From: Gallionella sp.
Lineage (GTDB): Bacteria; Pseudomonadota; Gammaproteobacteria; Burkholderiales; Gallionellaceae
DNA length: 64,000 bases
Assembly: GCA_023259035.1 (NCBI GenBank)
Contig: JAHFRA010000005.1
Coordinates: 57,765-121,764, forward strand
Direction of reading: 5' to 3'
Shown here: positions 1-8,665 of the stretch, piece after piece
How positions within the stretch are numbered: position 1 is the first letter of the stretch
Layout of the letters: each line of letters starts with the position of its first letter
Translations under genes and position numbers: made by a program
Notes under the pieces: generated by a model
The model's input: the letters and a program-made list of their open reading frames with translations, nothing else
Database searches by the model: none
Told to the model about the DNA's origin: nothing

Positions 1-1002
1 CGCGCAACGCTCCCAGCTTTCTTCAGCAATCTGCAACTGGTCACGCATGAGAGCCAAACGCTGCGCCACATCACCGGGCGGCAATGCCGACAGTTCGGGC
101 AGATAATAATCAAGCATATAAACCTGCTTGATCGCTTCCACCAAATCGCTCACGGTGTGGCTGCGCCCGATCAGGTAGAGCATCTCATTTACAACCAGCT
201 GCACATCGCCGGCATTGCCGTCTGCAACGGCGCGCATCTGCTGGTCTATGCGGCCCAGCAATTTGCGCGCATTCAATTCCGGGGGAAGCCCGTCCAGTCT
301 CAAACAATCAAGCAAACCGCCGGCTATCCACCAGAACGCGCGTCCGCCATCCCGTGGCACGTGGCGCATCACCCCATCCAGGGCTTGTTGCATCAACTGG
401 AGTGCGGCGGGAGTGTCGTTTTGCTGCATCCAGCGCAACAGCCCCTGTTGATACTGGCTACGCAATGTCTTGATGCGCCCTGTCGTATCACTACGCGCCG
501 CATCACTACCCGCCGCGCCATCCTCCGCAGACGCATCCAGAACCTCTTGCGGCAATTGCACGCCAAGATTGGGATAGAACAGATCCAGCTCAAATGCCAT
601 CTCCAGCCCGCGCAACTGCTGCAGCTCCTGATATTGCGGGAACAACCGTAGCGTGGCGTTATCCGCGCCATCGGCCAGCGCGTCGAGGTAGTGCGCGATG
701 GCGGACAACACATGGCGCAACACATCGCGATGCATCGTGGAAACTTGTTGCGGATTTACCGTGAGCTCGCCCAGCACCGTATCAAGTTCAGTGCAGAACA
801 CGACCACACCGTCCAGGCGGATTCCCTTTAACGCCCCGAGCAGACGGTGCAGTTCGCCACGCGCTGCCTCCAGCGACTCCGCATTGCTGACAGGCTCATC
901 AAGATACTGCCCCAACCGCGCGCTGATCTCGGCCAGCATGCCGTCCAGTTCCGCTTTCACTGCGGCAAGTGTGCCGGGATCGAATTGTGCGCTGTTGGTC
1001 AT
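1..1002 (-). CDS. pilL: Type IV pilus hybrid chemosensory kinase PilL/ChpA, N-terminal part (cut by window edge)
   Basis: The reverse strand is open for 334 codons from an ATG at 1002 to the window edge. The product begins MTNSAQFDPGTLAAVKAELD and is helical, with repeated His-phosphotransfer-like segments and no signal peptide. That matches the long N-terminal Hpt-array region of the CheA-like kinase of Pil-Chp systems; the kinase, CheW and receiver domains would lie outside the window. It is the last gene of a pilGHIJ-type operon, 20 bp after pilJ, which is the main support for the name. In the family it phosphorylates PilG and PilH to control twitching motility and surface sensing. The N-terminal region is poorly conserved, so the call rests on context as much as on sequence. 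Confidence 0.75.
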   Translation of the reverse strand, partial: MTNSAQFDPGTLAAVKAELDGMLAEISARLGQYLDEPVSNAESLEAARGELHRLLGALKGIRLDGVVVFCTELDTVLGELTVNPQQVSTMHRDVLRHVLSAIAHYLDALADGADNATLRLFPQYQELQQLRGLEMAFELDLFYPNLGVQLPQEVLDASAEDGAAGSDAARSDTTGRIKTLRSQYQQGLLRWMQQNDTPAALQLMQQALDGVMRHVPRDGGRAFWWIAGGLLDCLRLDGLPPELNARKLLGRIDQQMRAVADGNAGDVQLVVNEMLYLIGRSHTVSDLVEAIKQVYMLDYYLPELSALPPGDVAQRLALMRDQLQIAEESWERCA

Positions 1003-1022
1003 ATCTGCGGTCTGATTTTGAG

Positions 1023-3056
1023 TTACAACTTGAAGCCCGCTACCGAACCTCTCAGGTCTTTGGCCAGGCTGGCAAGCTGCGCGACCGAATTGGCTGTCAA
1101 TCGGGTGCCATCGGAAGTCTGCTGGGCAATTTGCAGGATGTTTTTCATGGTTTTCGCCACCTCGCCGGCCATGTCGGTCTGCACCTGGGTGGACACCGAA
1201 ATGCTGTTAATCAGCGTCGCCAACTCGTTCGATACTTGCTCAATTTCACGCAGCGACTGACCGGCCATGTCGGAAAGTTTTGCGCCTTCCACCACCCCAA
1301 CAGTGCTCCTTTCCATTGCCGCGACCGCATCGTGAGTGTCGCTCTGGATGGTCTTCACCAGCGCCCCGATCTGTTTGGTCGCTTCGGTAGAACGTTCCGC
1401 GAGGCGTTGCACTTCTTCTGCCACCACCGAAAAGCCCCGCCCCGCTTCGCCGGCAGAAGCCGCCTGAATCGCGGCATTCAGCGCCAGCACGTTGGTTTGC
1501 TCGGTAATGTCGGAAATCAGATCCACGATCTCACCGATCTCCTGCGAGCTTTCGCCAAGGCGTTTAATACGCTTGGAGGTTTCCTGAATCTGTTCGCGAA
1601 TGCCGTCCATACCGGCAATGGTATTGCGCACTGCCTGCCCGCCCTGTTGGGTTGCGGCCAAAGTGCGCCGCCCGACTTCGGTCGCCTTGTTGGCGCTGGT
1701 ATCCACTTCCCGAATCGAATTGGCCATCAACTGCACCGCCTCTCCGGCTTCATGGATTTCCTCTGCCTGCTTCTGGGTCGCCTCCTGCAGTCCCTTGGAT
1801 ATCTGCTCGGCCTGCCCCGTCGCGCGCCCCATCTGGTCCGCCGCAACCGTAATCCGCGCAACCAGCTTGCGCAATTCTTCGGTGGTGTAGTTCACCGAGT
1901 CGGCAATCGCCCCGGTAATATCTTCCGACACTGTAGCGCGCACTGTCAGGTTGCCTTCCGCCAACTCGCTCAGCTCGTTCATCAGGCGCAGAATCGCGTC
2001 CTGATTGCGCCGATTCGAATTTTCCGCTTCCTCGGCACGTTGCCGCGAATCGCTCAGGTAAACTTTTGCCAGTACCAGCAGTTGCAACAGCACCAGCATT
2101 CCGGCTAACACCGCGACCGGGCCGGAAATACGCGCTGTCCAGCCTGATTGATACGCATCTATCAAGCGCTGACTTTTCGCCAGCACCAGATCAATATTCA
2201 TCGAAATCGATTTGGCTGATCCTTTCGCCTTCGCCAGCCCGCGGGATTGCGAGTCCAGAATCCTGATGTTGTTGCGATACGGCTCAAACAACTCCGCCAG
2301 CCGTTTCACCGTCGGATCTGCCGCCGGCAGCGCTGCCAGACTTTCTTCGGCGGCAGTCGTATCGGTGCTCAGGGCGGCCAATTGTTCAAATGAAACATCG
2401 GATGCCAATGCTCTCGCAGCATCCTTGGCAATCCGCTCCACAAACAAGGCAAAATGGATCGCATGTTCTTTTTGCACTCCGCTTGACGAGTCGGTCAGCC
2501 GTTGGGTCAGGCTGCGAAACTCAACACTTGTGGTTTCAAACCCCGTTACGGTAGTACCCAATGTCACCAGACCAAGGCGGCCCTCCTCCAACGCTTGCAC
2601 ATCCGACAAAGTTTTATTCGCACTGGCCATCAACTCATTTAACACTTCACGCGCGGCATCGCCGGTAGCCGGCAAACTGCTGTCTCCTTCATCCAGCAAA
2701 CGTAAAATTCCGGCAAAATTTTCCTTGCTCTGAACCAGCGCCTGAAATGCTGCAGCATCTCCCATCGCGCTGCGTTGGGCATCCTTGGCCAGGCGTTGGG
2801 ACAAAATCAGCAATTTGCCGGACTGCGTCAAATAGCGCGCGGTATAAGCTGCCTCGCGGTTATTGACGTAAGCGGCGGCGGCGGCAATCACGAAGAACAC
2901 CACCATCGAAACGCTCAGGAACCTGATATTCTGATTGACCGAAAGGTGTCCCAATTTTGGCAGTGCAGGACGCGCCGCGTTCTTGCTTTTCAAGTTCGTC
3001 TCGGGCGCTTTGTTCCCGGGTAATTGAAATTTTGGTAATGTAAATTTGAACGCCAT
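1023..3056 (-). CDS. pilJ: Type IV pilus methyl-accepting chemotaxis protein PilJ
   Basis: A 677-residue inner-membrane chemoreceptor. A first membrane helix lies near residues 46-63, followed by a periplasmic PilJ-type sensing region and a second membrane helix near 310-335. A HAMP-like linker and a long cytoplasmic coiled coil follow, with the methyl-accepting signature [19 protein letters not shown] at the hairpin tip. I chose the ATG at 3056 because AAGGAT lies 6 bases upstream; a longer form would start 13 codons earlier. It lies between pilI and the CheA-like gene, the normal Pil-Chp order. In the family it feeds pilus-derived signals to the kinase. Confidence 0.93.
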   Translation of the reverse strand: MAFKFTLPKFQLPGNKAPETNLKSKNAARPALPKLGHLSVNQNIRFLSVSMVVFFVIAAAAAYVNNREAAYTARYLTQSGKLLILSQRLAKDAQRSAMGDAAAFQALVQSKENFAGILRLLDEGDSSLPATGDAAREVLNELMASANKTLSDVQALEEGRLGLVTLGTTVTGFETTSVEFRSLTQRLTDSSSGVQKEHAIHFALFVERIAKDAARALASDVSFEQLAALSTDTTAAEESLAALPAADPTVKRLAELFEPYRNNIRILDSQSRGLAKAKGSAKSISMNIDLVLAKSQRLIDAYQSGWTARISGPVAVLAGMLVLLQLLVLAKVYLSDSRQRAEEAENSNRRNQDAILRLMNELSELAEGNLTVRATVSEDITGAIADSVNYTTEELRKLVARITVAADQMGRATGQAEQISKGLQEATQKQAEEIHEAGEAVQLMANSIREVDTSANKATEVGRRTLAATQQGGQAVRNTIAGMDGIREQIQETSKRIKRLGESSQEIGEIVDLISDITEQTNVLALNAAIQAASAGEAGRGFSVVAEEVQRLAERSTEATKQIGALVKTIQSDTHDAVAAMERSTVGVVEGAKLSDMAGQSLREIEQVSNELATLINSISVSTQVQTDMAGEVAKTMKNILQIAQQTSDGTRLTANSVAQLASLAKDLRGSVAGFKL

Positions 3057-3135
3057 ATTCTTTATCCTTGTTCGCGCAGGAACCACTAAAAACATCTCTA
3101 CAACAAACCCTCAAAGATTTTGCTCCAAGGATTTC

Positions 3136-3669
3136 CTAAGCGCCTATTTGCAGAAAATCCGGTTGCACAAGCAAGCCAACGACATCCAGCTTGCCCCAGA
3201 TGCCTCCTAGTGCATCATGATATTGGGTTTGTCCCTGAACCTCGCTCCGCTCCCATGCCTGCGCGTTGCGCAACCCCAGCACACGATCTACCAGCAACGC
3301 CGCATTGAAAGCGTGCCTTTCGGCGACCAGCAGCACACGGCTGGCAGCAGTTCGCGATGCCCGTCCTGAGCCTCCTGAGGTAGCGAAGGGCGAAGCGGCC
3401 TTGCCTTGTTGCTGATAGGCGGCCATGTCTACCACGCCGTACAAATTGCCGCGCACGTTTGCCATGCCGAGAAACCATTGCTTGGTTAGTGGAACCGTGG
3501 TCAACTGCGGCAGCGGTAACACTTCGCTGATATCGGACATATCAATCAGCCAATTTTGCCCCGCTATCTGCACGCCCAGCGTCGATATCTGGTCGTCGGC
3601 GCGATCTTTGGCCTGCAGGCGGTCGATGACGCCTTGCTGGAACTCGCGCAAATTAATTCGTTTGGACAT
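3136..3669 (-). CDS. pilI: CheW-like adaptor PilI
   Basis: A 177-residue single-domain CheW protein. The core segments GQNWLIDMSDISEVLPLP and WFLGMANVRGNLYGVVDM are clear. In the family it links the PilJ receptor to the CheA-like kinase. It sits between pilH and pilJ. A Gly/Ser/Ala-rich stretch near residues 90-105 (ATSGGSGRASRTAAS) is encoded by a segment resembling a dispersed palindromic repeat and interrupts the CheW fold in a likely surface loop. No strong ribosome-binding site is visible before the ATG, so it may rely on coupling to pilH 16 bp upstream. Confidence 0.9.
   Translation of the reverse strand: MSKRINLREFQQGVIDRLQAKDRADDQISTLGVQIAGQNWLIDMSDISEVLPLPQLTTVPLTKQWFLGMANVRGNLYGVVDMAAYQQQGKAASPFATSGGSGRASRTAASRVLLVAERHAFNAALLVDRVLGLRNAQAWERSEVQGQTQYHDALGGIWGKLDVVGLLVQPDFLQIGA
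3361..3398. repeat. Possible degenerate dispersed repeat inside pilI
   Basis: The segment contains CCTGAGCCTCCTGAGG followed by TAGCGAAGGGCGAAG. It resembles the repeat inside cbbO (CCTGAGCCTGTCGAAGGG, read on the minus strand at 13791-13810). It encodes the low-complexity loop of PilI in frame. The similarity is short and judged by eye. Confidence 0.35.
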
Positions 3670-3685
3670 GTTTGTTATGTTTGCG

Positions 3686-4051
3686 TTAACCCTGTGCCGC
3701 GATTTTGCTCAGCAATTCCGCCGCGTCGATAGGCTTGACCACAAAATCCTTTGCGCCTTGACGCAGCCCCCAAATCTTGTCGGTTTCCTGTCCCTTGGTA
3801 GTGCAGATTAGCACCGGAATATGCCGGGTGTCAGGATCCCTGGCAATTGCGCGGGTTGCCTGGAAGCCGTTCAATCCGGGCATCACCACATCCATGATGA
3901 CCAAGTCAGGCTTGTCGAGCTTGGTCTGTGCCACACCCTTCTCCCCATCCTCGGCAAAACAAACTTCAAAACCATGCTTGGCCAATATCTCCCCCACAAC
4001 GTGGCGCTCGGTCGCCGAATCGTCGACTACCAATATCTTTCTAATCGCCAT
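3686..4051 (-). CDS. pilH: Twitching motility response regulator PilH
   Basis: A single receiver domain of 121 residues, the usual PilH length. The acidic pocket (VVDDSA), the phosphorylated Asp in LVIMDVVMPGLNG and the conserved Lys of VVKPID are all present. The ATG at 4051 is preceded by AAGGA at 7-base spacing and overlaps the end of pilG by 11 bp, which indicates translational coupling; the longer open frame to 4087 lacks this. In the family PilH acts with PilT-dependent retraction or as a phosphate sink for the Pil-Chp kinase. Confidence 0.93.
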   Translation of the reverse strand: MAIRKILVVDDSATERHVVGEILAKHGFEVCFAEDGEKGVAQTKLDKPDLVIMDVVMPGLNGFQATRAIARDPDTRHIPVLICTTKGQETDKIWGLRQGAKDFVVKPIDAAELLSKIAAQG

Positions 4052-4454
4052 CGTGTTGTTCCTTTTGCCGTTGCGCATGCATAGCAACCGAATCTACCAA
4101 ACTCTGTTTGTTGAAAGGTTTTATCAGGTATTGATCCGACCCAACCAGCTTGGCGCGTGCGCGATCAAACAGCGTGTCCTTGCTGGTAAGCATGATTATC
4201 GGAGTGTTCTTGAAATGCTGGTGGTTTTTGATCAGCGCGCAAGTCTGATAACCATCCAGGCGCGGCATCATCACATCGACAAAGATGACATCGGGCTGGT
4301 ACTCCACCACTTTGGCCAGTCCATCAAAGCCGTCTTCGGCCAGCACCACCTGGCATCCCGCCTGCGACAGAAATATTTCACCGCTGCGGCGGATGGTATT
4401 GCTGTCATCGATCAGCACTACTTTCTTTCCTGACAATGGAAGACTTGCGCTCAA
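4041..4454 (-). CDS. pilG: Twitching motility response regulator PilG
   Basis: A 137-residue lone receiver domain with VVLIDDSNTIRR, phospho-acceptor Asp in VIFVDVMMPRLDG, IIMLTSK and the Lys of LIKPFNK. It is the first gene of the Pil-Chp operon and overlaps pilH. In the family, phospho-PilG promotes pilus extension and raises cAMP signalling. The promoter should lie in the roughly 550-bp gap to the right. Confidence 0.93.
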   Translation of the reverse strand: MSASLPLSGKKVVLIDDSNTIRRSGEIFLSQAGCQVVLAEDGFDGLAKVVEYQPDVIFVDVMMPRLDGYQTCALIKNHQHFKNTPIIMLTSKDTLFDRARAKLVGSDQYLIKPFNKQSLVDSVAMHAQRQKEQHDGD

Positions 4455-5011
4455 CCTGCTCTCCCTTATTTGGTACTGCTATAGGCGCTCATGACGTTCC
4501 GGATTATTTGCTATGTGATGCTAACGCATCCGGCCGTCCATGTCATAGCTTTATTGTCGACCTCAAGGTCAAAAACGCCGACTTTAACCTTGCAGATTTA
4601 GCGGGTCAGAAAGACCCTCTTGCCGGGCCTTGCGCGTTTGGCGTGGTGCGGAATAGCGTGCTTTGGCCATCGGCACGCAGGCTAAGCTGACCCACCAGCT
4701 TCGGCAGGCGGCCGTTTAGTACCGCCACATGCATTTTAGCCTATGGTGCACAAGAGATTTTGCTGCTAGATTGCGGATTGTTTATTTGTAACTCCCCGTT
4801 ATTTGAACGAGGGGTCATGCGGAACGATCAACGGCTGGCTCGCCTCCCAAGGGCAGATAAATATCCGGTTCGCGCCAGATGAAGTCGGGATGAAATGTGA
4901 ATTTACAGAAATACTCTTCAGGCTTCAGGGTTGAACACGCTCGTTGTAATCTATCTACAGAGGTTATCAATCTGAAAATGCCCGATGCATAGCACGCCAG
5001 AGGGGAAAAAA
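4455..5011. other. Intergenic region between divergent pilG and the 319-residue gene
   Basis: There is no convincing gene in these 557 bases. An 84-codon plus-strand open frame (4436-4690) overlaps the pilG start and looks spurious. An imperfect hairpin CCCCGTTATTTGAACGAGGGG lies near 4797-4817. Promoters for both flanking transcription units must lie here but I cannot place them with confidence. Confidence 0.5.
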
Positions 5012-5971
5012 ATGGGGTTGTTCGAGCAATTGTTTGATCACGGTCAGGAGAAGGATGGATCCGAGTTGTTGTCAGCCATCGAGCGGGCCGTTTCCAAGGT
5101 CGAGCCTTTGCTCAAGCATATAGGAGGGTACCCCGGACGTTACCGCAAACCTGTCGCTACCGCGTTGGAGTATTCGCGCAGCCTGGTGGCCAGTGTGCCA
5201 AGCCCGGTGGTGATCAACCGCGAATCCTATGCCAGGGATGCCTTTGTTCATGCCCTGTTCCCTTCCGTGGATTATATTACGGATGCGCTCAGCACCAGTC
5301 GTGCCTTGCAGGACTATTACCGCGAATTTCCGGAATCCGATGAACTATACGCATTGATGGGTATGCGGCGCTTTGAAAAGACCATGCTGGGAATGGAATT
5401 GTCCGGAGAGATGGTGCAGCGCGACGTAGTTCAAAAAGTGGTCTATTTCACCAGCCATACCATTGAGAATCCCGCACCTACCGAGAAACAGGCAAGGGAT
5501 CAGGCTACGTTGAGTTTTTTTGATAGCCTGGTGAACAAGGTGAAAAAACGGGTAGAGGCCCGCAAGCAGAACAAGTATTTACAGTTGCAAGAAAAGGATT
5601 CACTAATGGCCCGTTTGCGCGTGGCTGATGCACAGGCAAGGCCTGCCTTGGAACAAGAGTTATCCGAAATGATTGCACGCATTCAATCAACCACCAGCTC
5701 GCTGGAATTGCGCAATTACGCGGAAGACTTCGAAGCCGTAATGCTGAATCCAGAGAAGCATCTCCGGTTGGTTCAGATACCCATGGTTCTGGATAACATG
5801 GGCATCAGGCGGGAGATTGGCGATTCAAATTCAGGTGAGGCGGTTGTATTCAACGAGCTGATCGATTTTGACCGCCGTAATTGGACCGTGACCATGGTAT
5901 ATTGCAACAATATGCAAAGCGAATCATTTGCTACAAGGCTGGAAAATGCCTACCGTCAGCTTGCGCTATAA
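5012..5971 (+). CDS. Conserved-looking cytoplasmic protein of unknown function
   Basis: A 319-residue soluble protein that I do not recognise. The ATG at 5012 has GAGGGG 7 bases upstream; an earlier ATG at 4985 lacks one. There is no signal peptide or membrane helix. The middle (about residues 170-235) is rich in Lys, Glu, Arg and Gln and probably a long helix or coiled coil (VNKVKKRVEARKQNKYLQL). The C-terminal third contains hydrophobic strands ending in WTVTMVYCNNMQSESFATRL. It stands alone between the pil operon and the cytochrome cluster, with 218 bp before the next start, so co-transcription is not evident. Confidence 0.8.
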   Translation: MGLFEQLFDHGQEKDGSELLSAIERAVSKVEPLLKHIGGYPGRYRKPVATALEYSRSLVASVPSPVVINRESYARDAFVHALFPSVDYITDALSTSRALQDYYREFPESDELYALMGMRRFEKTMLGMELSGEMVQRDVVQKVVYFTSHTIENPAPTEKQARDQATLSFFDSLVNKVKKRVEARKQNKYLQLQEKDSLMARLRVADAQARPALEQELSEMIARIQSTTSSLELRNYAEDFEAVMLNPEKHLRLVQIPMVLDNMGIRREIGDSNSGEAVVFNELIDFDRRNWTVTMVYCNNMQSESFATRLENAYRQLAL

Positions 5972-6189
5972 AAGAGCAAGCCTCTTTTCCGCAGTTTCCG
6001 CAATGCAAGGTGGGACGATGGGCATATTTGGCGCGCACACCGCGCCTTGTAACAAACATGGAGAAAGGTTAAGGTGGCGGCGGGGCGCCGCTACCCGCTA
6101 TTCTGCACAAGCAGCCAAGTAACAGCATGCCCGCAAATCGCCACGATCAGGCGGTTGGCAGGCTAATAGAGCGAGTAACGAAAATAATA

Positions 6190-7368
6190 ATGATCTATAT
6201 TATCCATATTATTAAGTTCGCGATAATGGCAACCGTCATTTGCTTTGCGGGTCCGCTAACTATAGTGCAAACAGAGGCTGCCGCTAAAGAAATTGCCGGT
6301 GGACATGAAATTGCGGCCCAACTGCCCAAGCTTGACAACGCAACCTGCTTGACTTGTCACGACGCAAGCAAAGGTGAATTAAAGGCCACGGAAACAAACG
6401 GAAACTCGCAGCTTCCACATGGCATTGACAATATAAGGCTCGGCAAGAGCGTGCATGGCGAAATGCAGTGCATCGCCTGCCACAAGGAAATCACGGATAT
6501 TGCCGCCCCGCACAAAAAAGGCGCCGGGCAAAAAGCCGATTGCATACAGTGTCATCTGGAATTATGGGAAGCCGCGAAGAAGGAGAATCTGACCAAGGAA
6601 AAAGCGCGCCTTGGGGTAGTGGTAAGGAATATTGAAACCTACAAAAACTCCTTTCATGCTCGGCCCAACAAGGAAGACAAGTCACACGTCAATGCAGCCT
6701 GCGACGACTGTCACAACTCACATACCTTCAATGTTCCCCCCCAAGGTACTTCCCGGCGCACGGATTGGCACTTGACCATTCCCAACGTGTGCGGAAAGAA
6801 GTGCCATACCGATGAACTCGAAGAATATGCGACTTCGGTGCATGGCAAGAAAGTCCTGGAAGAGCACAACCAGAAAGCTGCGGTTTGCATCGATTGCCAC
6901 ACCACCCATGGCATCGCCAATACGTCAAAAGATACGTTCAAAATATCCATCACCGAGAATTGCGGAAGCTGTCATACCGAGAACTTGAAATCCTACCGTG
7001 ACACCTATCATGGGCAGGTTAACAAGCTGGGCTTCGGTTATACGGCCAAGTGTTATGACTGTCATGGCAGCCACGGGATACTGAGCCCCAAGGATCCAGA
7101 ATCAAAAGTCCACCCGGATAACCGCCTGAAGACCTGCCAAAAATGCCATAAAGAGGCGACCCAAGGGTTTGTAACATTTAGCCCTCACGCCAACACACAC
7201 AACCTCGGACGCTATCCCCAGGTGTGGATCGTATCGAGATTCATGTGGGCATTGCTTGCGTGGGTGTTTGCATTTTTCTGGTTGCATACCGGATTGTGGT
7301 GGTACCGCGAAGCCCGGGACCGCAAGGCACGCAAGAACCACCCGGATTGGCGGAAGGAAACAAAATGA
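6190..7368 (+). CDS. Membrane-anchored nonaheme c-type cytochrome (CbcL/NapC-like role inferred)
   Basis: A 392-residue protein with a hydrophobic N-terminal export signal, a periplasmic multiheme region and a C-terminal membrane helix (about the last 60 residues, ending WWYREARD). I count eight CxxCH heme sites (CLTCH, CIACH, CIQCH, CDDCH, CIDCH, CGSCH, CYDCH, CQKCH) and one unusual CGKKCH (CX3CH), nine in all. It overlaps the next gene by 4 bp (ATGA), so the two are translationally coupled. Geobacter CbcL joins a nine-heme c-type region to a HydC/FdnI cytochrome b in one polypeptide; here the same parts seem split in two. Likely role, by inference: electron exchange between quinones and periplasmic cytochromes. 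The start is uncertain, with ATGs at 6127, 6190 and 6226 and no strong ribosome-binding site. Confidence 0.85.
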   Translation: MIYIIHIIKFAIMATVICFAGPLTIVQTEAAAKEIAGGHEIAAQLPKLDNATCLTCHDASKGELKATETNGNSQLPHGIDNIRLGKSVHGEMQCIACHKEITDIAAPHKKGAGQKADCIQCHLELWEAAKKENLTKEKARLGVVVRNIETYKNSFHARPNKEDKSHVNAACDDCHNSHTFNVPPQGTSRRTDWHLTIPNVCGKKCHTDELEEYATSVHGKKVLEEHNQKAAVCIDCHTTHGIANTSKDTFKISITENCGSCHTENLKSYRDTYHGQVNKLGFGYTAKCYDCHGSHGILSPKDPESKVHPDNRLKTCQKCHKEATQGFVTFSPHANTHNLGRYPQVWIVSRFMWALLAWVFAFFWLHTGLWWYREARDRKARKNHPDWRKETK

Positions 7369-8228
7369 CACATCGAATCACGGATGAATTGCCGCAAGAG
7401 CATGGCAAACAGGTACGGCGTTTCGGACTGATCTGGCGGATTGCGCACCTGTGTTTTGCGTTGAGTGTCATGCTGCTGATCTTGACCGGCATGGCGGTGT
7501 TTTACGCCGACACGACCTGGGCGCCTGTCATCATGCAAGCGTTTGGCAGCCCAAAAGTGGCGGGGATCGTCCATCGCACGAGCGCGGCAATCATGCTATC
7601 CATATTCTTTCTTCATCTGGTCGGCGTGGCTATCAACATCGCACGCAACTGGAAAGCCTTTAAATGGTTCGGGCCTGACTCGTTGGTGCCGAACTGGCAG
7701 GATTTCAAGGATGTTTATGGGATGTTCAAGTGGTTTCTTGGCAAGGGGCCGCGCCCGGTTTTCGACCGCTGGACATACTGGGAAAAGTTCGACTACTGGG
7801 CTGTGTTCTGGGGGATGGGGATCATCGGCAGCACCGGCATGATGCTGGCATTCCCGAATGTGACCGCATCATTCCTTCCGGGATGGGTGTTTAACGTGGC
7901 CACGATTGTTCACGGGGAAGAAGCCTTTCTAGCCGCTGTATTTCTATTTACGGTGCATTTCTTTAACAACCATTTCAGGCCGGACAAGATGCCTCCGCCG
8001 GATGTGGTGATGTTCACCGGCTCAGTCCCCATGGAGGAATTCAAACGCGAACATACCGCGCAATACACCCGCATGGTTGAAGCGGGGAAGTTGGAAAAGT
8101 ATTTGGTGGATACGCCGCCACGCGCATTGACGCTGGGCTCAAAGATATTGGGGCTGGCTCTGATTGCTGTTGGATTGACGCTGCTGGTGCTGGTGATTGT
8201 TGGCTTCGTGTCCGCTTCGACCAGATAA
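7365..8228 (+). CDS. HydC/FdnI-type diheme cytochrome b subunit
   Basis: A 287-residue inner-membrane protein of the cytochrome b561/formate dehydrogenase gamma type. It has membrane helices near residues 25-50, 65-90, 140-160, 180-205 and 260-285. Candidate heme b ligands lie in RIAHLCFAL, GIVHRTSAA, FFLHLVG and FTVHFFNNH. The ATG overlaps the upstream stop as ATGA and has GGAAGGAAA in front. Its pairing with the nine-heme cytochrome suggests a quinol:cytochrome c electron-transfer unit feeding, or fed by, the MtoAB conduit. Direction of flow cannot be read from sequence. Confidence 0.88.
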   Translation: MTHRITDELPQEHGKQVRRFGLIWRIAHLCFALSVMLLILTGMAVFYADTTWAPVIMQAFGSPKVAGIVHRTSAAIMLSIFFLHLVGVAINIARNWKAFKWFGPDSLVPNWQDFKDVYGMFKWFLGKGPRPVFDRWTYWEKFDYWAVFWGMGIIGSTGMMLAFPNVTASFLPGWVFNVATIVHGEEAFLAAVFLFTVHFFNNHFRPDKMPPPDVVMFTGSVPMEEFKREHTAQYTRMVEAGKLEKYLVDTPPRALTLGSKILGLALIAVGLTLLVLVIVGFVSASTR

Positions 8229-8268
8229 ATGAATGCCGTATAAATTAACCGTAACGAAAGGAAATAAA

Positions 8269-8613
8269 ATGAAGACGCATTTTATAGCTAACGCATCACT
8301 GGCGATTGCCGCCGCAATTTTCATGACAGCCACATGTTCCGCCGAGGTTGATGCTGATGCGGCAAAAAAACTGGCGAAACGCAACGATTGCTTTAAGTGT
8401 CATGCCGTGGACAAGACAAAAAAAGGCCCCTCTTACAAAAGCATAGCTGCAAAGTACAAGGACAAAGCCGATGCGGAAGGCACGCTGATCAAGCAAATTA
8501 CGACGGCGCCCAAGGTAAAGCTCGATGACGGCACGGAAGAAGATCACAAAATCGTCGACACCAAAGATCAGAAAGAGATGAAAAATCTGGTGGGTTGGAT
8601 TCTCTCGCTCTAA
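8269..8613 (+). CDS. Small periplasmic monoheme class I-like cytochrome c
   Basis: A 114-residue protein with a signal peptide cleaved near CSAE|VDA and one heme site CFKCH. The overall pattern is that of cytochrome c551/c552 (KGPSYKSIAAKYK, terminal helix KNLVGWILSL). In place of the usual MPP segment carrying the axial Met it has VKLDDGTEEDHKIVD. The only Met in the mature chain lies late (KEMKN), so the sixth ligand may be His or absent. The start was chosen at AAGGAAATAAAATG. It lies between the cytochrome b and mtoA genes, where a periplasmic shuttle is expected. MtoD of Sideroxydans is a small cytochrome with that proposed role; whether this is an orthologue needs alignment. Confidence 0.88.
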   Translation: MKTHFIANASLAIAAAIFMTATCSAEVDADAAKKLAKRNDCFKCHAVDKTKKGPSYKSIAAKYKDKADAEGTLIKQITTAPKVKLDDGTEEDHKIVDTKDQKEMKNLVGWILSL

Positions 8614-8665
8614 GGTGCGGCAGGGGTTTGCTCGCGTATTAAATTCCAATAACCGGGAGGTGGAT

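Noticed and set aside
969..2108. 379-codon plus-strand open frame opposite pilJ
   Set aside because: It is antisense to a clear chemoreceptor, and its His/Arg/Gln-rich composition is typical of the antisense shadow of a GC-rich gene.
4436..4690. 84-codon plus-strand frame overlapping the pilG start
   Set aside because: It overlaps pilG in antisense, has no ribosome-binding site, and the remainder shows no domain.
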